From the NCBI GenBank assembly GCA_029550865.1, contig JAKPGM010000074.1, positions 1 to 56,651 on the forward strand: a stretch of DNA of 56,651 nucleotides, in the 5' to 3' direction. Shown here piece after piece: positions 30,106 through 38,290 of this stretch (the first letter of the stretch is position 1; each line of letters opens with the position of its first letter). This DNA is from Bacteroidota bacterium. Its GTDB lineage: Bacteria; Bacteroidota; Bacteroidia; Bacteroidales; DTGW01. The notes under the pieces are model-generated. The model saw only the letters and a list, made by a program, of their open reading frames with translations, was not told the DNA's origin and did no database searches. Made by a program: the position numbers and the translations under genes.

Positions 30106-30369
30106 ATGAACATTTTTCGGGCTTTTTATTTTTTATTTCTTTTGTATCGTCAGTTTCTTTTCATATTATTGCTTATCAAGAAGTGGAAACAGGCTCACTG
30201 GGTAGCAATCTGTTAGGAATATCAGATCGACTGGAATGATCATAAAGACTGGATTTTGCCAGCTATTTTCATTGCTATTTTCAATCACTGCAGAGCGTAT
30301 TTTCTATTCATTGCTTTACAATGCATCATAGTTCGAATACTATTAGTTTTTAACTATATAGCAGTCTGA
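30106..30369 (+). pseudogene. Possible decayed membrane-protein ORF with one in-frame TAG
   Basis: From ATG 30106 the frame reads MNIFRAFYFLFLLY, continues to a single TAG (30214-30216), then runs on through DWNDHKDWILPAIFIAIF to TGA at 30367. Ignoring the TAG it is about 86 residues and strongly hydrophobic, as AT-rich noise can be. It is the only coherent frame in the 29969-30507 gap, which otherwise holds the terminator and two regulatory-like motifs. Very tentative. Confidence 0.15.
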
Positions 30370-30374
30370 AAAAA

Positions 30375-30387
30375 TGTCCATTATGCC
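30375..30387 (+). promoter_or_regulatory. Third copy of the TGTCCATTATGCC motif
   Basis: Identical over 13 nt to the core of the susC-upstream copy. Possibly the remnant control region of a lost locus gene, or a site used from a distance (inference). Confidence 0.35.
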
Positions 30388-30507
30388 TAAAAAACTATAT
30401 ACGATAAAAACAATAACGATGAAAATGCATTGAAAATAATAGGCAGTGGTAAAAAAACGTCAAATGAATGGATTGCTCTTCTTTCCAGGTTTCTGTTTGT
30501 ATAAAAC

Positions 30508-30984
30508 CTACAACCATTTTGTCCAGAAGTACATAGGAGGCTCAGTATCAGCAAAACCCATTTTGCGATAAAGATTTTGTGCAGGAAGATTGTCGTGGCG
30601 TACCTCAAGCGTGATTTTGCAGTAATTACGTTGGCGTGCTATTTCAATGATGGTTTCAAGCAGCTTTTGACCGATACCTTTGCCGCGATAGGCAGGTAAT
30701 ATGGCAATGTCGTGAATATTAAAATACGGACGAGCATAAAAAGTAGAAATGCCAATAAAGGCAGTACAAATACCAACATAAACATTGTCGACTCTGGCAA
30801 GTAATATGAGTTTTGCAGGATGCTTCGAGAGCATACCAGGCAGTTCTGCTTTGACGCTTTCTGACATTCTTACGCCCCCACCCATGGGATCTGCCATGTA
30901 GGCAGCGGTGATATCCTCAATTGCCTTCAAATGCTCTGCTTCGTCAAAATTGCATTCAACGATTTCGATATTATTTGAGTCCAT
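30508..30984 (-). CDS. GNAT-family N-acetyltransferase
   Basis: 158 residues from the ATG at 30984; the frame opens further at a TTG (30999), but MDSNNIEIVEC is the more likely start. The acetyl-CoA-binding motif A is ILPAYRGKGIGQKLLE (RGKGIG), preceded by the beta-4 strand FNIHDIAIL and followed by ARQRNYCKITLEV and AQNLYRKMGF of motif B. The substrate is unknown; such small GNATs acetylate amines, amino acids or protein N-termini. Divergent from the hemerythrin gene. Confidence 0.88.
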   Translation of the reverse strand: MDSNNIEIVECNFDEAEHLKAIEDITAAYMADPMGGGVRMSESVKAELPGMLSKHPAKLILLARVDNVYVGICTAFIGISTFYARPYFNIHDIAILPAYRGKGIGQKLLETIIEIARQRNYCKITLEVRHDNLPAQNLYRKMGFADTEPPMYFWTKWL

Positions 30985-31051
30985 ACGCAAAACTTTCAAT
31001 TTAGAATATACGTATAGTGAACAAAAATAAATAATTTAATTTTCTTCTGTT

Positions 31052-31462
31052 ATGCAAATAATACAATGGAATCCCAAGTTTAGCGTCGGGATTGCAAGCA
31101 TTGATAAACAACATCAATCCCTCTTCGACGCACTTAATGAGTTTTATAATGGACTTAACCAGCAAAAAAAATCACAGGATGCTTTACGTGACCTGCTTGT
31201 CAAATTGAAGGATTATACAGTTTATCATTTTCGAACGGAGGAACAACTGATGCAACGATACCAATTCCCTGGCTTTGAATTACATAAGAAGGAGCACGAT
31301 TCTTTTGTTGCCAAAATCAATGAGATTGAGGAACGAATGCAGGCAGGGAAATTGGTAATTAGCATCGAAATTACTAATATGCTGAAAGAATGGATCGAAA
31401 ATCATATAGCTAAAATCGACAAGCAATACAGTAATTTCTTACTATCTCATGGGGTACATTAG
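31052..31462 (+). CDS. Bacteriohemerythrin (O2-binding di-iron protein)
   Basis: 136 residues, a four-helix bundle. All seven di-iron ligands are present: His21, His59, Glu63, His78, His82, His118 and Asp123, in the signature spacing (IDKQHQSLF, HFRTEEQLM, HKKEHDSF, NHIAKIDKQY). It binds O2 reversibly in the cytoplasm for storage, sensing or delivery. A single-domain protein with no attached signalling domain. Its presence suits a microaerobic or fluctuating-oxygen lifestyle. Confidence 0.95.
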   Translation: MQIIQWNPKFSVGIASIDKQHQSLFDALNEFYNGLNQQKKSQDALRDLLVKLKDYTVYHFRTEEQLMQRYQFPGFELHKKEHDSFVAKINEIEERMQAGKLVISIEITNMLKEWIENHIAKIDKQYSNFLLSHGVH

Positions 31463-31561
31463 CGCTTTGCCCAATTGTATCTTCTCAAGAATTAGGTTAT
31501 TTTTGATACCATGTTAAAACTTTGAACGATTTTTGTTGTTTAAATTTAAAAATTATGAACT

Positions 31562-31879
31562 ATGAGCAACAAGGTTTTGCAACTGGAATCAGAGATAGCC
31601 TCGGTACTCAAGACGATATACGACCCCGAAATTCCCGTCAATATATTCGATCTGGGGCTCATATACGAGATAAATATCGATGACGATTTTAATGTTGAAA
31701 TTGTGATGACTATGACTGCCCCCAATTGTCCTATGGCCGATGAATTGGTGATAGAGGTGCACGAAAAGGTAAAGGCCATTGAAGGGGTGAAAGATGTGAA
31801 GGTCAATCTTACCTTTGAGCCACCGTGGAACAAGGATATGATGAGCGAAGAGGCTATGCTGGAACTGGGTTTGTTATAG
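31562..31879 (+). CDS. SufT/MIP18-family (DUF59) Fe-S assembly factor
   Basis: 105 residues, the whole DUF59 fold: ASVLKTIYDPEIPVNIFDLG, IVMTMTAPNCPMADEL (the conserved cysteine lies in APNCP) and VNLTFEPPWNKDMMSEEA. Members help mature Fe-S proteins. The stop is 7 nt before queG, whose product is a double [4Fe-4S] enzyme, so the pairing fits cluster delivery (inference). Confidence 0.9.
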   Translation: MSNKVLQLESEIASVLKTIYDPEIPVNIFDLGLIYEINIDDDFNVEIVMTMTAPNCPMADELVIEVHEKVKAIEGVKDVKVNLTFEPPWNKDMMSEEAMLELGLL

Positions 31880-31886
31880 TTGAAAG

Positions 31887-32822
31887 GTGGACATCCATAG
31901 CGTAACACAGTTTATCAAGGCTAAAGCCATTGCTTTAGGATTTGATGCCTGTGGTATTGCCCGAGCCGAACAGTTAACGGAAGAACAAAATCACTTACAT
32001 GCATGGCTCGAAAGAGGCTACCACGCTGGAATGCAATGGATGCAAAGTCATATCGATAAACGTGCCAATCCTCAATTACTCGTCGAGGGTACTCGTTCTA
32101 TCGTGGTAGTCCTTAAAAATTATTTCCCTTCAGCTTATCCTTTTGCCAACAAAAAGTATAAAATAGCTCGCTATGCCCTTGGGGTCGATTATCATCGGGT
32201 CGTTAAAAAGCAACTCCTAACTTTACTTGGCGAGATACAACAGGCAATTGGCCATCCTATTCAAGGACGCTGCTTTGTCGATTCTGCCCCTGTCTTGGAA
32301 CGAACCTGGGCACATCGTGCTGGATTGGGTTGGATTGGAAAAAACAGCCTGTTACTCAATCGTAAGTTGGGTTCATATTTTTTTATTGGGGAAATTTTTT
32401 TGAATATCGATTTGGAGTATGATAAGCCTGTAAACAATTTGTGCGGCACCTGTACCTACTGCATCGATGCTTGTCCTACCGGAGCTATTGTCGCCCCAAT
32501 GGTAGTTGATGCTAATCGTTGTATTTCCTATCAAACTATTGAAAATAAAGGGGAAATCGATGAACCTGTCAGAGGAAAGATGCAGGGATGGATTTTTGGT
32601 TGCGATATCTGTCAGGAGGTTTGCCCCTGGAATTTTCGTGCTAAACCCCATCGCGAGTCTGCCTTCGACCCCAAACCCATCATGTTCGAAATAACGGATG
32701 ATGATTTTGAAAATTTGACAGAAGAAACTTATTCAGTTCTTTTTTCCCGGTCTGCTGTAAAACGAGCAAAATACCCGAAGCTGGTCGATAATATCAAAGC
32801 CAATCAAAATTACGATACATAA
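31887..32822 (+). CDS. queG: Epoxyqueuosine reductase
   Basis: 311 residues, GTG start 7 nt after the sufT-like stop. QueG catalyses the last step of queuosine synthesis in tRNA: cobalamin-dependent reduction of epoxyqueuosine. It has the N-terminal DUF1730 region (IKAKAIALGFDACGIARAEQ, YHAGMQWM) and a C-terminal double [4Fe-4S] ferredoxin-type domain with CGTCTYCIDACPTGAI and CDICQEVCPWN. Cytosolic. No other que gene is in the window. Confidence 0.95.
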   Translation: MDIHSVTQFIKAKAIALGFDACGIARAEQLTEEQNHLHAWLERGYHAGMQWMQSHIDKRANPQLLVEGTRSIVVVLKNYFPSAYPFANKKYKIARYALGVDYHRVVKKQLLTLLGEIQQAIGHPIQGRCFVDSAPVLERTWAHRAGLGWIGKNSLLLNRKLGSYFFIGEIFLNIDLEYDKPVNNLCGTCTYCIDACPTGAIVAPMVVDANRCISYQTIENKGEIDEPVRGKMQGWIFGCDICQEVCPWNFRAKPHRESAFDPKPIMFEITDDDFENLTEETYSVLFSRSAVKRAKYPKLVDNIKANQNYDT

Positions 32823-32837
32823 CCTTTGAAAGTTGTT

Positions 32838-32845
32838 TATCTTTG
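32838..32845 (+). promoter_or_regulatory. -7 box upstream of nadD (TATCTTTG)
   Basis: A perfect TAnnTTTG, no convincing -33 element. A start near 32852 would give a 130-nt leader that contains the whole stem-loop copy D. Confidence 0.4.
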
Positions 32846-32887
32846 TAAAGGGGAAATTGGCGTAAAACATGATTCACATGTAACGCC

Positions 32888-32987
32888 CCATGCGTGTGAA
32901 AATAATTTTATTTTGTACCTAAGAAGCTTATTGTATGTGGGTTCCATCCGACCGCTATAAAAAATTAAAAAATATTTTCGGATGAAG
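32888..32987 (+). repeat. Start-codon stem-loop element, copy D (supplies the nadD start)
   Basis: The linker half (from 32888) is diverged; the hairpin is intact: GGGTTCCATCCGACC (32939-32953), an AT-rich loop and TCGGATGAAG (32978-32987). The 7-bp stem CATCCGA/TCGGATG is perfect and contains the nadD ATG (32982-32984). Confidence 0.85.
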
Positions 32988-33551
32988 ACTGGCTTGTTCT
33001 TCGGTTCATTTAATCCCATTCATGTTGGACATCTGGTTATAGCCAATTATATGGTTGAGTTTACCGATATCCAACAGGTTTGGTTTGTAGTGAGTCCCCA
33101 GAATCCCTTTAAAAAGAAAAATACCCTGTTGGCCGATTATCATCGTATGGCATTGGTACGTGAAGCAATCTACGATGATCGTCGTTTCCGAGCTTGCGAT
33201 ATTGAGATGAAAATGCCTCAGCCATCCTATACCATCGATACGCTTGCCTATTTGCGCGACCAATATCCCGATAGGGATTTTGTCATTATTATGGGTTCTG
33301 ATGGCCTACCCACCTTTCATCAATGGAAAAATTATCAGGAAATTATTCGTACTACAACTCGTTACATTTATCCGCGCCCGGGCTTTGATTTTAGTCCACA
33401 CGAACATCCTAATTGTGTTTTTGTCCCAGCTCCTATGATGGAAATTTCAGCTTCATTTATTCGCGAAAGCATAAAAAAGAAAAAGGATGTAAGGTATTTT
33501 TTACATCCCCGCGTGTATGAATATATCCGTGAAATGCATTTTTATGAATAA
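32982..33551 (+). CDS. nadD: Nicotinate-nucleotide adenylyltransferase
   Basis: 189 residues. Adenylylates nicotinate mononucleotide to deamido-NAD, an essential step of NAD synthesis. The nucleotidyltransferase signature GSFNPIHVGHL (HxGH) is at residues 6-16, ATP-binding FVIIMGSDGLPTFHQWKNY is central, and the C-terminal SASFIRESI corresponds to the ISSTxxR motif. The start codon lies inside hairpin copy D. The 3' end overlaps the convergent response-regulator gene by 10 nt. Confidence 0.96.
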   Translation: MKTGLFFGSFNPIHVGHLVIANYMVEFTDIQQVWFVVSPQNPFKKKNTLLADYHRMALVREAIYDDRRFRACDIEMKMPQPSYTIDTLAYLRDQYPDRDFVIIMGSDGLPTFHQWKNYQEIIRTTTRYIYPRPGFDFSPHEHPNCVFVPAPMMEISASFIRESIKKKKDVRYFLHPRVYEYIREMHFYE

Positions 33552-33916
33552 CACAGTACCTCTTTTACAGCATCTGTAATTTCTTTGATTCCTGCAGGTT
33601 TGGATAAAAAGGCTTTAACCCCCATCGATCGTGCACGTTTTTCGCTTTCCTCCGATGCATTGGCGGTTAACATGATGACAGGTATGTTGGCCAGTTCCGA
33701 ATGAGTTTTCATAGTAGTTAGTAGGTCAAAACCATCCATTCCAGGCATCATCAGGTCGAGAATAATCAAGTCGGGTTTTTCTTTTTGTATGCTTTTTAGA
33801 GCACTTTTTGCCTCTTCACACACCACCACCTCATACCCTTCGTCGCTTAAAATGCTGGCATACAGCAAATTATTGGTTGAAGAGTCGTCGATCAGCATAA
33901 TTTTAGGATGTGCCAT
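33542..33916 (-). CDS. Single-domain response regulator (CheY-like)
   Basis: 124 residues from the ATG at 33916; an in-frame TTG at 33937 would add seven. A receiver domain only: acidic pair in IMLIDD (Asp10-11), phospho-acceptor Asp54 in IILDLMMPGMDG, the Thr switch in IMLTANA and Lys in FLSKPAG. With no output domain it probably acts by protein contact. It lies 40 nt downstream of a cheW-like gene and close to a chemoreceptor, so it may be the regulator of that pathway. CheA, CheR and CheB are not in the window. Confidence 0.88.
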   Translation of the reverse strand: MAHPKIMLIDDSSTNNLLYASILSDEGYEVVVCEEAKSALKSIQKEKPDLIILDLMMPGMDGFDLLTTMKTHSELANIPVIMLTANASEESEKRARSMGVKAFLSKPAGIKEITDAVKEVLCYS

Positions 33917-33956
33917 AGCCTTATGAGTTTTTTTCAAAAATAAATAAAAAGTATAA

Positions 33957-34418
33957 TTAATTGGCCAAATAAATTGTGGGAAAAATATGACTCCCCTGGC
34001 TAAGTTTCCGTAGATGTGGAATATTAAGTATGGTCAGTGGTGTCCCCTTGTAATTGACAACAACTTCTTTGTAGGACTTGTGTGAGGATGGCTGAAATTG
34101 AAAGGGATAACTGAGCAAATCGTCTAATATGGTTAGCTCTGTGATTTCATCAAAGGTGATTCCTAAAACATCTTTTTTCTTTTCTTCTGTGCCCACCTCA
34201 ACGAGTAATACATTAGCTTTCTCAGTTAGGTTCTGTTGGAATAAAAGTTGGTGTAAATTGATGATGGGAATAGAGGTTCCCCATATCTCGATAGTACTGA
34301 GAGGTTTTTCTTCTTCCTGTTGTACTTTGACATTCTTGACAATATTCACCAGCTGATTGGATTTTATTCCCAACATTTGATTTTTTACCTTAAATATCAA
34401 ATATTTTGTCATTCTCAT
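33957..34418 (-). CDS. CheW-like chemotaxis coupling protein
   Basis: 153 residues covering one CheW domain: YLIFKVKNQMLGIKSNQLVNIVK, EIWGTSIPIINLHQLL, NVLLVEVGTEEKKKDVLGITFDEI and NYKGTPLTILNIPHL. CheW links receptors to CheA. Sequence identity to classical CheW is low and the tail is unusual. Same strand as the response regulator; divergent from the receptor at 34866. Confidence 0.8.
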   Translation of the reverse strand: MRMTKYLIFKVKNQMLGIKSNQLVNIVKNVKVQQEEEKPLSTIEIWGTSIPIINLHQLLFQQNLTEKANVLLVEVGTEEKKKDVLGITFDEITELTILDDLLSYPFQFQPSSHKSYKEVVVNYKGTPLTILNIPHLRKLSQGSHIFPTIYLAN

Positions 34419-34865
34419 AGGGCTATGTTTTGAATTATATTCAAATTTAACGCTCTTACCGTATCTATACTTAATTCTCTAACTGAGAAAAATTAGGAAT
34501 AAGAATGAAAAAAATCATGAAAATAGGATTAGCTAAATCACTATCATGGCAATTATTCGTATAAATCCCTGATTGGTAGGCAGATATTAAATAGGTTGGA
34601 ATGAGTGTTTTTAAGGTTTTATATTTTTTGCATATGCGAATAATTAGCAGGTAACGAATTGTTTTTTAGCTGCTTAATAACAAGTTTGATTTTTATCGAA
34701 AATTAACGCAAGGAATACCTTTGTGTCAATTTTACAATTATTTTTTTGTAATATTGCAAACTAATGATGAATTTTTTGAAGAAATTTTATTACTTTTTTC
34801 TATAAATGTCGTAAAAACACATATACGCATAAAGCGACAAATAGCATAAATTAAAAGCAATTCCT
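34419..34865. other. 447-nt divergent region between cheW and the chemoreceptor
   Basis: AT-rich and gene-free. A TACCTTTG -7 box at 34716-34723 could start the receptor transcript with a leader of about 136 nt, but no -33 box stands at the usual distance (TTTG is 27 nt away). I see no repeat or other structure. Confidence 0.4.
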
Positions 34866-36656
34866 ATGAAATGGAAAAATTTACGGATAGGTTATAAGAT
34901 AGGTATAGCAGTGGGTATAATGATTTTACTGGCTGCTATCATTGGGGGCGCCTCTGTTCTCACGATGTTGAAAATTCAGCGCGAAGCAGTTAATCTTACC
35001 CAAAGGTACATACCTACCATTAACGAAACTTTCTACATGGACAAATACTGGCACGAAGTGATACAGTTATTGCAGGCCTACGACAATAGTGGCGATCCTT
35101 ATTATATCGATCGGGTAAAAAATAAGCTGGAAAAATTTAATGCATCCCTCGATGCGTTAATACGTTTGTCGTCGTCGAATAAGCAAATGACCAACGTATT
35201 GCATGAATATCAGAAAATCAAGCAGGATGTTCAGGCTTTTTCCACCGACCTTGAACAATATGAGGCGTTGGTGAAAGAAAATACGAAGTCGCTGGAAAAT
35301 GTAAAGCAGGGATACGCATTGCTCAATAGGTACAATGAGGAGGTATACCGGGGTCGCAATGGTCGTTTTAATGAATTACTCAATCGTGCCCACGATATAT
35401 CGGCTACCGTGTTTTATGCAGTTTATGCTCGTATGCCTGCCGATATCATAAAGTCGCAGGCTAAATTCGAAAATTTTCGAACATTTGTAAATAACTATCG
35501 TCGACAGGAACGGTTGGCCAAAGAGCTGGATACTTCATTGGCGGCTTTCTCCGAAGCTGTAGTTTCGTTGGGTACAAAGTATCCACAGGCCAAGCGTATG
35601 GAGCTATCCAATTTTGAAAAGTATTCCAATATTTTATGGAATATACGTGGAATTTCCGATGTGGGTGTCGATCAGGTCAAAGAAATGGGCGAATCTACCT
35701 ATTCGGTGATTCAAAAAAGCAGAATGTTTCTTTTGCTCGAGGTTATAGCCATCATTCTGGTAGGTAGCATTCTGGGTTACCTAATCACGATATCTATTGT
35801 AGTTCCTATTGAAAGGGGAATACAGCTTGCGCATCGGATGGCAGAGGGGGATCTTACCCAGGTGATTGAGGTACAGCGTGAGGATGAAGTAGGTATTCTT
35901 ACCAATGCGCTTAATAGGCTGAATGAACAGTTACGGTCGATTATCTCTGAGATTGCGAAGAATGCCGACGACATAGCCGAAACGAGTATCGTACTCTCTA
36001 CCAGCGCGTCCGAGATTGCAGAGGGCGCTCGTCAACAGGCTTCAGCTACCGAAGAAATTTCTGCATCGGTCGAAGAAATGCATGCCAATATTCAGCAAAC
36101 CAGTGAAAATGCTAAACAAACCGAGATTATTTCGAACAAAACCGTGATTGAGGTAAATAAAAATAAGGAATCTTTCCAGGTGGCTTCACAATCGCTTAAG
36201 CAAATTGCTGAGAAGGTCAATATTATTGATGAAATTGCCTTCCAGACTAATATCCTTGCGCTGAATGCTGCTGTTGAGGCTGCGCGCGCAGGAGAACACG
36301 GTAAAGGGTTTGCTGTGGTAGCTGGTGAGGTACGTAAGCTGGCCGAAAAAAGTAAAACCGCTGCTGGGGATATCAACAGCGTATCGAAATCGACCCTTAC
36401 CCTATCGCTCAACGCTGAGAGAGAACTTCAACAGCTTGCCCCCGAAATTGAAAAAACCTCAAATCTGGTGCGTGAAATTGCTGCCGCTAGCCTTGAGCAG
36501 TCGAGCGGTATTGAGCAAATCAATAATGCTATGCAACAGTTGAATGTAGTCGTTCAGTCGAACGCACAACGTTCCGAGGAAATGAATACCCATTCAATGA
36601 AACTTGCCGATCAGGCAGAAAGGTTACGTAAACTGGTGGATATTTTTAAAGTCTAA
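34866..36656 (+). CDS. Methyl-accepting chemotaxis protein
   Basis: 596 residues: TM1 about 10-32, a long all-helical periplasmic sensor about 33-287 resembling helical bimodular (HBM-type) domains, TM2 about 288-310, HAMP about 310-365 ([19 protein letters not shown]), and a signalling coiled coil. The hairpin tip is [24 protein letters not shown], with flanking methylation-type glutamines and glutamates ([18 protein letters not shown]). No C-terminal CheR-binding pentapeptide is visible. Divergent from cheW/response regulator. The ligand is unknown. Confidence 0.95.
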   Translation: MKWKNLRIGYKIGIAVGIMILLAAIIGGASVLTMLKIQREAVNLTQRYIPTINETFYMDKYWHEVIQLLQAYDNSGDPYYIDRVKNKLEKFNASLDALIRLSSSNKQMTNVLHEYQKIKQDVQAFSTDLEQYEALVKENTKSLENVKQGYALLNRYNEEVYRGRNGRFNELLNRAHDISATVFYAVYARMPADIIKSQAKFENFRTFVNNYRRQERLAKELDTSLAAFSEAVVSLGTKYPQAKRMELSNFEKYSNILWNIRGISDVGVDQVKEMGESTYSVIQKSRMFLLLEVIAIILVGSILGYLITISIVVPIERGIQLAHRMAEGDLTQVIEVQREDEVGILTNALNRLNEQLRSIISEIAKNADDIAETSIVLSTSASEIAEGARQQASATEEISASVEEMHANIQQTSENAKQTEIISNKTVIEVNKNKESFQVASQSLKQIAEKVNIIDEIAFQTNILALNAAVEAARAGEHGKGFAVVAGEVRKLAEKSKTAAGDINSVSKSTLTLSLNAERELQQLAPEIEKTSNLVREIAAASLEQSSGIEQINNAMQQLNVVVQSNAQRSEEMNTHSMKLADQAERLRKLVDIFKV

Positions 36657-36680
36657 AGAGCCTACCGATGCTTAATATAA

Positions 36681-36712
36681 AAAAAAGCCCCATGATCGTG
36701 GGGCTTTTTTTA
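36681..36712. terminator. Bidirectional terminator between the chemoreceptor and LPP20-like genes
   Basis: AAAAAAGCCCCA pairs with TGGGGCTTTTTT, with an A-tract on one side and a T-tract on the other. It closes two convergent genes. Confidence 0.92.
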
Positions 36713-36734
36713 TTGATAAATACACATTGGTGTG

Positions 36735-38012
36735 TTACCAGTTGGTTTTAAAACGCTGATTATATATTTTGTAAGTTAGCAGTTCGCCTGTTACGCTACG
36801 ATACTGTATGGATCCAGAAAGTATATTTTTCGTCGAAGCGCTACATATTTTTTTATCAAGGGGTTGAGCAATAGTAAAAGTGATGTTGTGTTCACCTTTG
36901 CCTTTTACATCGTATTTTAACCCTTCCACAATTACGGGCGGATAATTATCCCAGTTCAGGGTAATTTTTTCGATGGTAAGCGGACTATTGTATTTCGAGT
37001 ATATTACCATTGAACACTGTACCGGCGAAACGGGATCGGCATTTGTATTGGTGGTGGTAAACACAATATCGTCACGAACCAGTATCTCGGCCTTATTGGC
37101 ATTAATATCAAACGAAAAATCCTTTCGGATCGATGTGCTCACGGGATAAACAACAGTAATCACATTGGATGGGTCGTCATAACAACCCGAATAGTTGTAT
37201 CGTATAATCCATTCACTGCCTTCATTTCGTGTTTCTGTAATTTTTGCACAATTCGAAGTTACGCGTGGATTGCTTGCTGTGGTTATCGTTCGGTCGTTGT
37301 AACGAAGGGTATATTTTATTTCCCCCAGTTTTTCCTCAAGTGGGTAAATGGTAATCGAACGCAGCATTTCGTTTAACTTGTTGATATTGATTTCGGCTTT
37401 TTGTTTGCGCGTGTCGATAAAAGCTTTTGAAAGCGCCTGTAGCGAGCGCATATATTCGGTAATTTGTTCAATACTGGTAATATAGGGGATGCTGTCGATA
37501 ATGGTATTCATTTCCTCAGTGAGCTGTTTGTCGGCCATCTCAAAATCCAATACCAGTTTGGCCAGTTCGCGTTCGCTGAAGGGATACTTGATATGGTAAT
37601 AATATTTTATTTTCCCATCTTCCGAAACTTTTTCCCAGTAGTATTCTTCAGCTTTGTTCAGCGAAATTCCCTTTACAAAGCCAATATCTGCGGCTTTGGT
37701 TTTTGTAAAAGTTTCATAATTTTCGATGAAGTTGGTTACCCCATTGACCGATTTTTCGCCTCGGTAATATTCACTGCTGGTCTGGATATTTTCGGCTATG
37801 GATGAAATAATACGTTCTTTGATTCGCAGCAGGGCGTTTGATTGAGCGCTCTCCGCTGTTTCACCCGATGCACTCACAATGATGTAGTCTTTTACAATCC
37901 CATTAACCCATTCGGGCGGTTTTCGTGCACTCTTTTCCAAAACTTTAACCTTTTGACTAATACCCGACAAACACAGCGACGTACCAAGGATGAGGAAAAG
38001 TAATTTTTTCAT
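36735..38012 (-). CDS. LPP20-like secreted protein of unknown function
   Basis: 425 residues: a signal peptide 1-19 (ending SGISQ), then an LPP20-type domain about 30-190 (RKPPEWVNGIVKDYIIVSASGETAESAQSNALLRIKERI), followed by beta-rich segments. There is no lipobox cysteine, so it is probably periplasmic rather than lipid-anchored. Single-gene unit ending at the bidirectional terminator. Function unknown. Confidence 0.75.
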   Translation of the reverse strand: MKKLLFLILGTSLCLSGISQKVKVLEKSARKPPEWVNGIVKDYIIVSASGETAESAQSNALLRIKERIISSIAENIQTSSEYYRGEKSVNGVTNFIENYETFTKTKAADIGFVKGISLNKAEEYYWEKVSEDGKIKYYYHIKYPFSERELAKLVLDFEMADKQLTEEMNTIIDSIPYITSIEQITEYMRSLQALSKAFIDTRKQKAEININKLNEMLRSITIYPLEEKLGEIKYTLRYNDRTITTASNPRVTSNCAKITETRNEGSEWIIRYNYSGCYDDPSNVITVVYPVSTSIRKDFSFDINANKAEILVRDDIVFTTTNTNADPVSPVQCSMVIYSKYNSPLTIEKITLNWDNYPPVIVEGLKYDVKGKGEHNITFTIAQPLDKKICSASTKNILSGSIQYRSVTGELLTYKIYNQRFKTNW

Positions 38013-38290
38013 AATTCTGGTTTTATTGGTTATTAACTTCTAATACTTTTTTATCTGTTAAGTCCAATTTTTAAAGTTATACTTTTTTTGCTAATTATCA
38101 AAACTTTGGTTTATTAGGGCACTGACGAAGTTAAATAGGTTTGCTCTAAAGTCATCAAAAAATTTTGCGACAGTATAATATTTACGGTATTCAATAGTTT
38201 TTGCGGTATAAAAATATATTTCACCGCAGCAAATATGGATAATTTACGGAGAGGAATTTATAAGTTTTGTAAAGATTTGGAATGAAATGC

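Noticed and set aside
34505-34564. 19-codon ORF upstream of the chemoreceptor
   Set aside because: AT-rich, no conserved feature, and not placed next to either promoter.
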